The translations under genes and the position numbers were made by a program. Below, one piece after another: positions 26,246-32,556 of a stretch of DNA of 32,556 bases. How positions within the stretch are numbered: the first letter of the stretch is position 1; the number at the start of each line of letters is the position of its first letter. The notes below the pieces were generated by a model that did no database searches, was not told where the DNA came from, and saw only the letters and a program-made list of their open reading frames with translations. Origin of the DNA: Mycolicibacterium peregrinum (GTDB taxonomy: Bacteria > Actinomycetota > Actinomycetes > Mycobacteriales > Mycobacteriaceae); contig NZ_LZSY01000049.1 of assembly GCF_001665625.1 (NCBI RefSeq), positions 1-32,556 on the forward strand. The letters are read 5' to 3'.

Positions 26246-26769
26246 CACCGCACCGCCTTTCCGAACAACAGGACGTCCTGAGGTTCGTCGCTGATATTGG
26301 GAAACATCCCGTAGCGTGCGAGCCTTCCCTCCAGTGACAAACCGCACCGTCGCAGCACCGCAGCCGAACCGGCATTGTCGACATGGCAGTAGGCCGTGAT
26401 CCGGTACACCGTGTCATCCGGTTGCATATCGGCCAGCATCAACGAAACCGCCTCCGACATCAGGCCACGTCCCCACCACTGCCGGGCCAGGCAGTAACCC
26501 AGCTCTACCGAGTACGGCTGAGGTCGACGCCTGGCACACAGCCCGGCCACGTCACCGTCGACTTCGACCAACCAGGTCTGCTCGTCACCGACGTTGAACA
26601 ATGTCGTGATGACGCGCCGCGTTTCGGCCACCCCCGAATGCGGGCGCCAGGACAGATACTTCGTGACCTCGGGATCGGAGGCGATCCGGGTGTACAGCGC
26701 TTCGGCGTCCTCGACTACCGGTGGGCGCAGCCGCACCTGTGGCCCGGCCAGGATCTGGGTGTTGGGCAT
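26245..26769 (-). CDS. GNAT family N-acetyltransferase (RimJ/RimL-like)
   Basis: The 174-residue protein has the GNAT fold: VRLRPPVVEDAEALYTRIASDPEVTKYL, the acetyl-CoA pyrophosphate loop region LGYCLARQWWGRGLMSEAV and the C-terminal NAGSAAVLRRCGLSLEGRL. This matches the Acetyltransf_3 group that acetylates protein N-termini, amino groups of small molecules or antibiotics, so the substrate is open. The ATG at 26769 has AGGATGGG upstream; a GTG at 26784 would add five residues. It overlaps the downstream flavoprotein start by one base. Confidence 0.92.
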   Translation of the reverse strand: MPNTQILAGPQVRLRPPVVEDAEALYTRIASDPEVTKYLSWRPHSGVAETRRVITTLFNVGDEQTWLVEVDGDVAGLCARRRPQPYSVELGYCLARQWWGRGLMSEAVSLMLADMQPDDTVYRITAYCHVDNAGSAAVLRRCGLSLEGRLARYGMFPNISDEPQDVLLFGKAVR

Positions 26770-26824
26770 GGTCCCATCCTGCACCGTTGCCGGGGGTGCG
26801 GGTCCAGCGGTTTACTGGACCGAT

Positions 26825-27208
26825 ATGGCCATCACCTTCAACCACACCATCGTCGCCGCCAAGGACCGGCAGGCCTCCGCCGAGTTCTTCACCGAGTTGT
26901 TCGGCCTGCCCGCCCCGCAGGAGTTCGGTCCGTTTCTGGCGGTGACTCTCAATCACGGAGTCAGCCTCGACTACGCCCAGATGGGGCCTGACGAAGAGAT
27001 CCGGCCGCAGCACTACGCATTCCTGGTCTCCGAGGACGAGTTCGACGCGATCTACGGCAAGATCCGCGACCGTGGCATGCAGCACTGGGCCGATCCGCAT
27101 GGTCAGCACCCTGGCGAGATCAACCACAACGACGGCGGTCGCGGGGTGTACTTCCAGGACCCGTCCGGGCATTACCTGGAGATCATCACCCGCCCGTACG
27201 GGGGCTGA
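26825..27208 (+). CDS. VOC family protein
   Basis: The 127-residue vicinal oxygen chelate protein shows FNHTIVAAKDRQASAEFFTELFGLP, QHYAFLVSEDEFDAIYGKI and DPSGHYLEIITRP. His7 (in FNHT), His in QHYAF and Glu in YLEI are the likely metal ligands. The HNDGGRGVYFQDPSGHYLE ending is common in small actinobacterial VOC proteins of unknown role. No ribosome site precedes the ATG at 26825, so the mRNA may be leaderless. It is divergent from the GNAT gene (55 bp) and convergent with the Rrf2 gene (6 bp apart). Confidence 0.88.
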   Translation: MAITFNHTIVAAKDRQASAEFFTELFGLPAPQEFGPFLAVTLNHGVSLDYAQMGPDEEIRPQHYAFLVSEDEFDAIYGKIRDRGMQHWADPHGQHPGEINHNDGGRGVYFQDPSGHYLEIITRPYGG

Positions 27209-27214
27209 CCGGCT

Positions 27215-27685
27215 TCAGCGGTGGCCGCGTTCGTGTTCCTGATCGCGGTAGGCGTTGGCCAGCGTGTCCACGTGACCCGGCAGCGCGCCGGCCGCCACAT
27301 CGGCCAGGCTGGTCTCCTCCAGGACCGAGCGCATGCTGGCCCGCAGCGCACGCCAGACATCGGTCAGCGCCGCGGTCGGACCGGAGTACGGCAGATCCCC
27401 CAGACCGATGTCGCGCACGCTGGCCAGCGGTCCGTCGATGCAGCGCAGCACGTCGGCGATGCTGATCTCACCGGCCGGCCGCGCCAGTTCGTAGCCACCG
27501 TCGCGGCCACGATGGCTGCGGACCAGGCGGTCCGTGCGCAGCGCGGTGAGTATGTCGACGAGGAACTGCGCCGGGATGCCCTGCGCCTTGGCGAGGTCGT
27601 CGGTCTTGACCAGCTCGCCGTCACCGACCGTCGCGAGCTGGACCATGGCTCGGACGGCATACTCCGCCTTCGCCGACATCCGCAT
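27215..27685 (-). CDS. Rrf2 family transcriptional regulator
   Basis: The 156-residue protein has the Rrf2 winged helix from the first residues ([18 protein letters not shown]), the recognition region [22 protein letters not shown] and the wing [20 protein letters not shown], followed by a dimerisation helix. IscR-type regulators bind an Fe–S cluster through three cysteines; here only one Cys (VLRCIDG) is present in that region, so it is not a canonical cluster sensor. The start at 27685 is set by similarity; an ATG at 27712 is the alternative. I recall an Rrf2 gene next to cysN in M. tuberculosis (Rv1287), so a link to sulfur assimilation is plausible. Confidence 0.9.
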   Translation of the reverse strand: MRMSAKAEYAVRAMVQLATVGDGELVKTDDLAKAQGIPAQFLVDILTALRTDRLVRSHRGRDGGYELARPAGEISIADVLRCIDGPLASVRDIGLGDLPYSGPTAALTDVWRALRASMRSVLEETSLADVAAGALPGHVDTLANAYRDQEHERGHR

Positions 27686-27787
27686 GATCTGAGATTGTGC
27701 CAGCTCACTCATCGCCCGCACCGCTACGGGCGAACGGTGTCGCCGCTCGGGCCCGCAATCGGCCGTGCTCACCACGTCGATTGAACG

Positions 27788-27806
27788 GCATTGCCGTATG
27801 CAATGC
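27788..27806. promoter_or_regulatory. Inverted repeat between the Rrf2 and lipoprotein genes
   Basis: GCATTG-ccgtatg-CAATGC is a perfect 6+6 bp inverted repeat with a 7-bp spacer. It lies in the divergent region between the Rrf2 gene and the lipoprotein and its mini-ORF, in a place suited to autoregulation by the Rrf2 protein (inference). Confidence 0.4.
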
Positions 27807-27844
27807 TTTCCATGATGTGGATTGTTCCTGGAGGGACGGCAATC

Positions 27845-27898
27845 GTGAAGTTCAGCAAAGACGTAACGCCGGCAGGCAGATTGAGCCGACCGGTGTGA
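27845..27898 (+). CDS. Mini-ORF (17 codons) overlapping the lipoprotein start
   Basis: A GTG at 27845 follows GGAGGGA (27830–27836) by 8 nt, the best ribosome site in this neighbourhood. The frame encodes [17 protein letters not shown] and stops at TGA 27896–27898, overlapping the lipoprotein GTG at 27895–27897. It may be a translated leader peptide coupling ribosomes into the lipoprotein gene. Alternatively it is the true N-terminus of the lipoprotein, separated by a 2-nt frameshift, since removing one GT would fuse the two frames. Confidence 0.5.
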   Translation: MKFSKDVTPAGRLSRPV

Positions 27899-28932
27899 GG
27901 CACCGGACCTCCTGGCGCGGCTTGACGATCACCCTCGCCCTGGCGCTTGTCACCGCAGTCCTGAGCGCCTGCCACGCCACCCCGCCCGACCGCAACGCAG
28001 ATGTGGCGCGCCTTGCGCGATTGCTCGGCGAGATGCCCGGCGTGCAGACGGTCAGCCACACCGTGACGAATCGCCCGGCCCAGGGCGTGGTGCGGTTCGC
28101 CGTCGATGTCGAGACCGCCGAAGGGATCACCGAAGATCAACTCGCGGCAGTGGTGTCCCGCTACCTGCAGGACCTCACGATGGTCAACTATACCGGCTAT
28201 CACACCGAGCTCGCCGCCCACCACGGCTGGAACGTCTTCGCAGTCGACGGTGGCAGGTTACCGATCGACAACGCTCAACAGATCATCTCCCAGGCCCGCG
28301 ACTGGGCCGCCATGCGTCGTGAATTCGCCACGGCCACAGTACGTTTACGTGCCACGGTGACCCACCCCAACGGCCGGTCGACGATGCAGGAATGGGGACA
28401 TTCCGATGTCGGATCGATCCGGCTGGCCGATGCCACCGACTACACGGACGTGGCCGCCGTGGTCACCACCATGTCGGGAAAGTTCCCGGGACTCGCCAAC
28501 GTGACCTGGACGATCAGCGCGGGCGACGATCACCCCGCCGACATCAAGAGTGCCCGCCGCTTCCCGACGGCCGGTGAGCTCGACGTCTGGAGTCGGATGA
28601 ACGCCGACCAGACGATCCCGCACATCGACAGGCTGACGATCAACGGCCGCGTGCAACCGTCGGTATGGCTGGCGGAGCAGACCCGCTCGCACGAGCCTGC
28701 CGACGCAGTCGCCCTTGCCCAACGGCATCTGCCACTGGCGGCCACGCTGGCCGGGCCGACCCTCTACACCGCGAGCGATCAGATACAGGGACACATCACC
28801 GGGAACGGTCAGGCCACCGGCGCCATCGCCATCACCATCGGCGGGTGCACGGCACGCGATCTCCTCGTCTACCAACCACCGTCCGCCGAACAGGCGCTCA
28901 TGGACAAATACGAGACCTGCAAGCATCCGTGA
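27895..28932 (+). CDS. Putative lipoprotein of unknown function
   Basis: From the GTG at 27895 the 345-residue protein has an N-terminal basic region, a hydrophobic stretch ([16 protein letters not shown]) and a lipobox ending at Cys26 (VLSAC), so it is predicted to be lipid-anchored outside the cell membrane. The remainder is a mixed α/β sequence with two similar-looking halves of strand-helix pattern ([30 protein letters not shown]…) and two late cysteines (GGCTARD and ETCKHP) that may form a disulfide. I do not recognise the family. The frame is open further upstream but no better start is seen there. It has a weak ribosome site and probably depends on the overlapping mini-ORF. Confidence 0.8.
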   Translation: MRHRTSWRGLTITLALALVTAVLSACHATPPDRNADVARLARLLGEMPGVQTVSHTVTNRPAQGVVRFAVDVETAEGITEDQLAAVVSRYLQDLTMVNYTGYHTELAAHHGWNVFAVDGGRLPIDNAQQIISQARDWAAMRREFATATVRLRATVTHPNGRSTMQEWGHSDVGSIRLADATDYTDVAAVVTTMSGKFPGLANVTWTISAGDDHPADIKSARRFPTAGELDVWSRMNADQTIPHIDRLTINGRVQPSVWLAEQTRSHEPADAVALAQRHLPLAATLAGPTLYTASDQIQGHITGNGQATGAIAITIGGCTARDLLVYQPPSAEQALMDKYETCKHP

Positions 28933-29033
28933 CGCCCGGCTATTTTCGTCGAGATCGACGTTAGGGCTGCTCACAGAGCGCAGCAGCAGCCATGGCGTCG
29001 ATCTCGGCGACGGAGGGGCAGTTCGGCAGTCGG

Positions 29034-29630
29034 CTAGTCCGGAATACCGGCCGCGTCCGGGACGACGACGGCGAACAGATCCGACATCGCGGCCAGGCTC
29101 GCCGACTGCATGACCGCGGCCGGCACCGGTGCGCTGTCGGGGCCCGCGAGTGTGCGGGTGGCAGTGGCAGCGGCCACCACGGTCGGGGCGTACCCGAGGT
29201 TGAAGGCACCGCGCGCGGTCGAGTTGACGCACATGTGCGTCATGAATCCGGCCAGCAGCAGGTTCGAGGCGCCCAGCCCCTTCAACCGGTCGTCCAGATC
29301 GGTCTGCACGAACGAGTTGGGGAATTGCTTGACCACCACGGGTTCTCCCTCGCGCGGGGCCACCGCTGGGATGATCGCGCCGCTCTCCCCTTCGATGTCA
29401 TACAGCGAACCCGGACCGTCGGAGTGCTGGATGTGGATGATCGGAATGCCCGCGCTGCGGGCCCGGTCCAGGAGTTGTGCCGTCTGCTCGAGAGCGGCCT
29501 GCACCCCGTCGAGCTCCATGATTCCCTGCGTATAGGTGTTCTGGCAGTCGATCAAGACCAGGGTGGAATCGGCGAGACGGGCCGGTGCGGCGGGGAGGCT
29601 GGCCAGTTCGCGCAGCGTGGGGCGGCTCAT
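29034..29630 (-). CDS. Isochorismatase-fold cysteine hydrolase
   Basis: The 198-residue protein has the isochorismatase/nicotinamidase fold with a visible Asp28–Lys101–Cys134 catalytic triad (LVLIDCQNTY, VVVKQFPNSF, GFMTHMCVNSTARGAF) and a cis-peptide-type segment before the Cys. Family members hydrolyse isochorismate, nicotinamide, carbamoyl or other amide/ether bonds; this one resembles generic cysteine hydrolases of the YcaC/EntB-like type, and the substrate is not assignable. The ATG at 29630 lacks a ribosome site, but TACGCT ends 7 bases upstream, suggesting a leaderless mRNA. It is divergent from a small membrane-protein gene. Confidence 0.92.
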   Translation of the reverse strand: MSRPTLRELASLPAAPARLADSTLVLIDCQNTYTQGIMELDGVQAALEQTAQLLDRARSAGIPIIHIQHSDGPGSLYDIEGESGAIIPAVAPREGEPVVVKQFPNSFVQTDLDDRLKGLGASNLLLAGFMTHMCVNSTARGAFNLGYAPTVVAAATATRTLAGPDSAPVPAAVMQSASLAAMSDLFAVVVPDAAGIPD

Positions 29631-29637
29631 TTCGGTG

Positions 29638-29667
29638 AGCGTAGTGGTCCGCGACCGCGTTTAGGCT
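29638..29667. promoter_or_regulatory. Interlocked divergent –10 boxes for two leaderless genes
   Basis: On the minus strand TACGCT (plus 29638–29643) lies 7 nt before the hydrolase ATG. On the plus strand TAGGCT (29662–29667) lies 6 nt before a GTG at 29674. The spacing puts each –10 box in the –35 position of the other promoter. The whole intergenic region is 43 bp. Confidence 0.55.
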
Positions 29668-29673
29668 GCATTG

Positions 29674-30096
29674 GTGGCACTCCGGGATTGGTCGTCGGCC
29701 AAGGTCAGGCTGGTCATGTTGGCCGCAGCGTCGCCGCTGATGCTGATCATGGTGGTGGTCGGCTACGCCGACGGGCCCAGTGATGAGGACTGCGGGCATG
29801 CCGAGCAGGCCATGGCCCATTGGGTCAGCGTGCAACTCGACACGCACCGGGCGATGACGGGCCCCGCGCCCGCCACGTTGTCCACTGATGCCGCCGATGC
29901 CGCCGCCGCTGTCCGCCAAGAAGCCACGGCGATCGAGGATTCCGGGTTGCGGCAGACGGCGAGCACTCTCGCGAACCAGCTCGATCAGGTCAGCAAGGGA
30001 AACCACGTGCGCGGGTACGAGGGCACGGCGGAGGCAATACAGGACCTCAAAACCGCCTGTCCGAAGGCCGGTGACGAGCCCATGCTCATTCCCTGA
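29674..30096 (+). CDS. Small membrane-anchored or exported protein of unknown function
   Basis: The 140-residue protein has one N-terminal hydrophobic segment (VRLVMLAAASPLMLIMVVVGY, quoted as its first part VRLVMLAAASPLML), then a polar, helical, Ala/Thr/Asp-rich domain with two cysteines (DEDCGHAEQ and TACPKAG) near its ends that could form a disulfide outside the cell. The GTG at 29674 is chosen because TAGGCT ends six bases before it, giving a leaderless start; an in-frame TTG at 29671 is the alternative. It is convergent with the cysQ 3' fragment, 12 bp apart. I do not recognise the family. Confidence 0.75.
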   Translation: MALRDWSSAKVRLVMLAAASPLMLIMVVVGYADGPSDEDCGHAEQAMAHWVSVQLDTHRAMTGPAPATLSTDAADAAAAVRQEATAIEDSGLRQTASTLANQLDQVSKGNHVRGYEGTAEAIQDLKTACPKAGDEPMLIP

Positions 30097-30108
30097 CCGC
30101 GCCGAGAA

Positions 30109-30378
30109 CTACCCCGCCGTGACGGCCAGTACCCGCTCGGCCAGCTCGGGGCGGCACACGATCAGGTCGGGCAGCGTGGGGTCGGCCGAGTTGTAGACCA
30201 ACCGCGAGCCGTCGATGCGTGAGGTGTGCAGGCCGGCCGCACGGGCCACCGCGACGGGCGCGGCCGAATCCCACTCGTACTGCCCACCCGCGTGCACGTA
30301 CACATCGGCGATCCCGCGGATCACCGCGGCGACTTTGGCTCCGGCCGAACCCATTTCGACCAGGGTTCCGTCGAGCGC
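30109..30378 (-). pseudogene. cysQ: cysQ 3' fragment (PAP phosphatase C-terminal third)
   Basis: CysQ removes the 3'-phosphate of PAP/PAPS and belongs to the inositol monophosphatase fold. This minus-strand frame encodes the C-terminal ~89 residues: [29 protein letters not shown] (a conserved C-terminal metal/substrate motif), SRLVYN and [14 protein letters not shown], ending at TAG 30111–30109. No N-terminal part lies upstream on this strand; similarity stops at about 30370–30378, where plus-strand cysN begins. The missing N-terminus is found inverted at 32097–32510. The 89 plus ~138 residues leave only about 20–30 unaccounted for, as expected for one gene split by a rearrangement. Confidence 0.88.
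30370..30378. other. Rearrangement junction with 9-bp microhomology
   Basis: GTCGAGCGC reads as Val-Glu-Arg in cysN on the plus strand and as Ala-Leu-Asp (GCGCTCGAC) in cysQ on the minus strand, in frame for both. It marks the point where minus-strand cysQ similarity ends and plus-strand cysN similarity begins. Confidence 0.75.
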
Positions 30379-32100
30379 ACCTCCAAGGAACGCGGCCACG
30401 ACTACACCGACCTGGCACTGGTCACCGACGGGCTGCGCGCCGAGCGGGAGCAGGGCATCACGATCGATGTCGCCTATCGCTACTTCGCCACGGCCAAGCG
30501 GAAATTCATCATCGCCGACACCCCGGGGCACATCCAGTACACCCGCAACATGGTGACCGGAGCCTCCACTGCGCAGCTGGTCATCGTGCTCGTCGATGCG
30601 CGCCACGGCCTGCTCGAGCAGTCGCGCCGCCACGCGTTCCTGGCCTCGCTGCTGGGCATCCAGCACATCGTGCTGGCCGTGAACAAGATGGACCTGATCG
30701 ACTGGGACCAGGAACGTTTCGAGGCGATCCGCGACGAGTTCCACGCGTTCGCCGCCCGGTTGGACGTGCACGACGTCACCACCATCCCGTTGTCGGCGCT
30801 CAACGGCGACAACGTGGTGACCAAATCAGACATCACCCCCTGGTACGAGGGCCCGTCGCTGCTGAGCCACCTCGAAGACGTCTACATCGCCGGTGACCGC
30901 AACCTCGTCGATGTCCGTTTCCCGGTGCAGTACGTGATCCGGCCGCAGACCCATGAGCACGCCGATCACCGCAGCTACGCCGGCACGGTCGCCAGCGGTG
31001 TGCTGCGTCCCGGCGACGACGTGATCGTGCTGCCGGCCGGAAAGCCCACGCGCATCACCCAGATCGACGGCCCGAGCGGTGTGGTCGAGGAGGCCTTCCC
31101 GCCGATGGCGGTGTCGATCAGCCTGTCCGACGACATCGACATCTCCCGCGGCGACATGATCGCCCGGCCCAACAACCAGCCCCGGGTCGCACAGGATTTC
31201 GACGCCACCGTGTGCTGGATGGCCGACGGATCGTCACTGGAGCCCGGCCGCGAATACCTGATCAAGCACACCACCCGAACCACCAGGGCCAAGGTGACCG
31301 GACTTGATTACCGGCTCGACGTCAACACCCTGCACCGGGACAAGACCGCGACAGCGCTCAAATTGAATGAGCTGGGCCGTGTCTCGCTGCGCACCCAGGC
31401 GCCGCTGCTGCTCGACGAGTACAGCCGCAATGCCGCCACCGGTTCGTTCATCCTGATCGACCCCAACACCAACGGCACCGTGGGTGCCGGCATGGTGCTG
31501 CGCGAGACCCGCCACGACACCGCGAGCCCCAACACCGTGCGGCACGAGTCGCTGTGCACCGCCGAGGACCGGCTGTCGAAGGGCCGCACCGTGTGGTTCA
31601 CCGGCCTGTCCGGCTCGGGCAAGTCCTCGGTGGCGGTGCTCGTCGAGCAGAAGCTGCTCGAAAAGGGTGTTCCGGCATACGTTCTGGACGGGGACAACCT
31701 GCGCCACGGGCTGAACGCGGATCTGGGCTTCTCGATGGCCGACCGGGCTGAGAACCAGCGCCGACTGGCCCACATCGCCGCCATTCTGGCCGACTCCGGC
31801 CAGGTTGTGCTGGTCCCCGCGATCAGCCCGCTGGAGGAGCACCGCGCACTGGCCCGCAAGGTCGCCACGGATGCGGGTCTGGAGTTCTACGAGGTGTTCT
31901 GCGACACCCCGCTGGAGGACTGCGAACGCCGCGATCCCAAGGGCCTGTACGCCAAGGCGCGCGCCGGTGAGATCACCCACTTCACCGGTATCGACAGCCC
32001 GTATCAGCGGCCGAAGAACCCGGATCTGCGGCTCACGCCTGACCACAGCACCGATGAACTGGCCGACCTGGTGATCGAGCTGTTGGAATTGCCGTCGTGA
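30370..32100 (+). CDS. cysNC: CysNC: sulfate adenylyltransferase GTPase subunit fused to APS kinase, 5'-truncated
   Basis: CysN is the GTPase that drives ATP sulfurylase, and CysC phosphorylates APS to PAPS; mycobacteria have them fused. About 576 residues are present of the ~614 expected. The GTPase retains [13 protein letters not shown] (switch I), DTPGHIQYT (G3) and NKMD (G4) but lacks the N-terminal GSVDDGKST P-loop. The CysC part is complete, with [11 protein letters not shown]alker [17 protein letters not shown] and [17 protein letters not shown]. The frame is open upstream from 30226, but those residues are antisense cysQ, not CysN. cysD should precede it and is absent. As written, the GTPase cannot bind nucleotide normally. 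Confidence 0.93.
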   Translation, partial: VERTSKERGHDYTDLALVTDGLRAEREQGITIDVAYRYFATAKRKFIIADTPGHIQYTRNMVTGASTAQLVIVLVDARHGLLEQSRRHAFLASLLGIQHIVLAVNKMDLIDWDQERFEAIRDEFHAFAARLDVHDVTTIPLSALNGDNVVTKSDITPWYEGPSLLSHLEDVYIAGDRNLVDVRFPVQYVIRPQTHEHADHRSYAGTVASGVLRPGDDVIVLPAGKPTRITQIDGPSGVVEEAFPPMAVSISLSDDIDISRGDMIARPNNQPRVAQDFDATVCWMADGSSLEPGREYLIKHTTRTTRAKVTGLDYRLDVNTLHRDKTATALKLNELGRVSLRTQAPLLLDEYSRNAATGSFILIDPNTNGTVGAGMVLRETRHDTASPNTVRHESLCTAEDRLSKGRTVWFTGLSGSGKSSVAVLVEQKLLEKGVPAYVLDGDNLRHGLNADLGFSMADRAENQRRLAHIAAILADSGQVVLVPAISPLEEHRALARKVATDAGLEFYEVFCDTPLEDCERRDPKGLYAKARAGEITHFTGIDSPYQRPKNPDLRLTPDHSTDELADLVIELLELPS

Positions 32101-32556
32101 ACGATCACGAACTGGCTGCCCGGCTGGCCACCAGGGCCGGGGATCTGCTGCTCGATGTCCGTGCCGACTTCGCCGATGCCACGGCGGCCGAGCGAAAGGC
32201 CGCCGGGGACAAGCAGTCCCACGATTTCCTGATGGCCGAGTTGGCCAAGCTGGTTCCCGGTGACTCGGTGCTGTCCGAGGAGGCCACGGCCGAGGAACGG
32301 GCCGATCCGGCGCGGCTGAACGCCGACCGGGTCTGGATCGTCGACCCGCTCGACGGCACCCGGGAGTTCTCCGAACTGGGCCGCGACGACTGGGCCGTAC
32401 ACGTGGCACTGTGGAGTGCGGGCGAACTCGTGGCGGGAGCGGTCGCGCTGCCCGCGCAGAACACCACGCTGTCCACCCCCGAGGTGGCCGCACCCCGCCC
32501 CTTCGACGGCCCCCCCCCCGGGGGTGGGTGGAGAGAGCCCCGGCGGGCGGCGGACA
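32097..32556 (+). CDS. cysQ: cysQ 5' part (PAP phosphatase), running off the window
   Basis: The GTG at 32097 overlaps the cysNC stop (GTGA). The frame encodes the N-terminal ~138 residues of Cys[32 protein letters not shown] and the metal-binding motif VWIVDPLDGTREFSELG of the inositol monophosphatase superfamily. CysQ recycles PAP produced by sulfotransfer and reduction, which fits its coupling to cysNC. From about 32510 the sequence becomes C10G5 and then GGGTGGAGAGAG, and the translation no longer looks like CysQ, although no stop appears. The missing C-terminal third matches the minus-strand fragment at 30109–30378. Confidence 0.9.
   Translation, partial: MNDHELAARLATRAGDLLLDVRADFADATAAERKAAGDKQSHDFLMAELAKLVPGDSVLSEEATAEERADPARLNADRVWIVDPLDGTREFSELGRDDWAVHVALWSAGELVAGAVALPAQNTTLSTPEVAAPRPFDGPPPGGGWREPRRAAD

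Noticed and set aside
27697..27894. N-terminal extension of the lipoprotein from an upstream start at 27697
   Set aside because: It would overlap the Rrf2 gene and put ~66 residues before the signal peptide; the lipobox context supports the GTG at 27895 or the overlapping mini-ORF arrangement.
30226..30369. Novel 48-residue N-terminal extension on CysN
   Set aside because: This stretch is antisense to the cysQ 3' fragment, whose minus-strand translation matches the CysQ family. The extension is an accident of the junction.

Overview
The window comes from a GC-rich actinobacterial chromosome, almost certainly a fast-growing mycobacterium (Mycolicibacterium type). The evidence is the gene order prmC–prfA–rpmE…rho–thrB–thrC–hom–lysA–argS–tRNA-Arg, which I recall from M. 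tuberculosis (Rv1292–Rv1300, opposite strand) and M. smegmatis. Many GTG starts, 4-bp stop/start overlaps, TANNNT –10 boxes placed 6–7 nt before start codons, mycobacterial-type LysA, ArgS, Rho and CysNC proteins, and a fused CysN–CysC agree with this. No database search was possible.

Layout. (1) 1–6.5 kb, minus strand: translation termination and transcription housekeeping genes (prmC 5' part, prfA, rpmE, rho). An acyl-CoA synthetase and a divergent TetR regulator lie between rpmE and rho. (2) 6.8–13.2 kb, minus strand: a tightly overlapped argS–lysA–hom–thrC–thrB operon that couples arginyl-tRNA charging to aspartate-family amino-acid synthesis. A tRNA-Arg(CCG) gene diverges from argS. (3) 13.4–20 kb: an accessory catabolic and transport region. 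It holds an acyl-CoA dehydrogenase and a GntR/FCD regulator (plus), convergent with an FMN monooxygenase/SsuABC-like transporter operon (minus) that looks built to scavenge an organosulfur or related compound. (4) 20.1–25.2 kb: a small secreted repeat protein, a putative F420-dependent oxidoreductase, a VOC protein, and a three-gene unit of sensor kinase, NarL-type regulator and membrane-anchored DUF4097-like protein. (5) 25.2–30.1 kb: nitronate monooxygenase-like protein, GNAT acetyltransferase, VOC protein, Rrf2 regulator, a lipoprotein preceded by an overlapping mini-ORF, an isochorismatase-fold hydrolase and a small membrane protein. (6) 30.1–32.56 kb: sulfate activation genes in a rearranged state.

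The strongest anomaly is at the right end. The 3' third of cysQ lies on the minus strand and abuts, at a 9-bp microhomology, a plus-strand cysNC lacking its first ~40 codons and P-loop. That cysNC is followed by the 5' part of cysQ on the plus strand, and the last ~46 bases look corrupted (C10G5). The simplest reading is an inversion or fold-back of the cysN'–cysC–cysQ' segment, either a contig-end/library artefact or a real microhomology-mediated inversion.

I did not find a clearly novel multi-gene system. The best biological candidates are the secreted protein with four 11-residue repeats, the kinase/regulator/DUF4097-like unit, the uncharacterised monooxygenase/ABC operon, and several compact regulatory arrangements: interlocked divergent leaderless promoters, a strong rpmE–prfA hairpin, and a palindrome before the acyl-CoA dehydrogenase.
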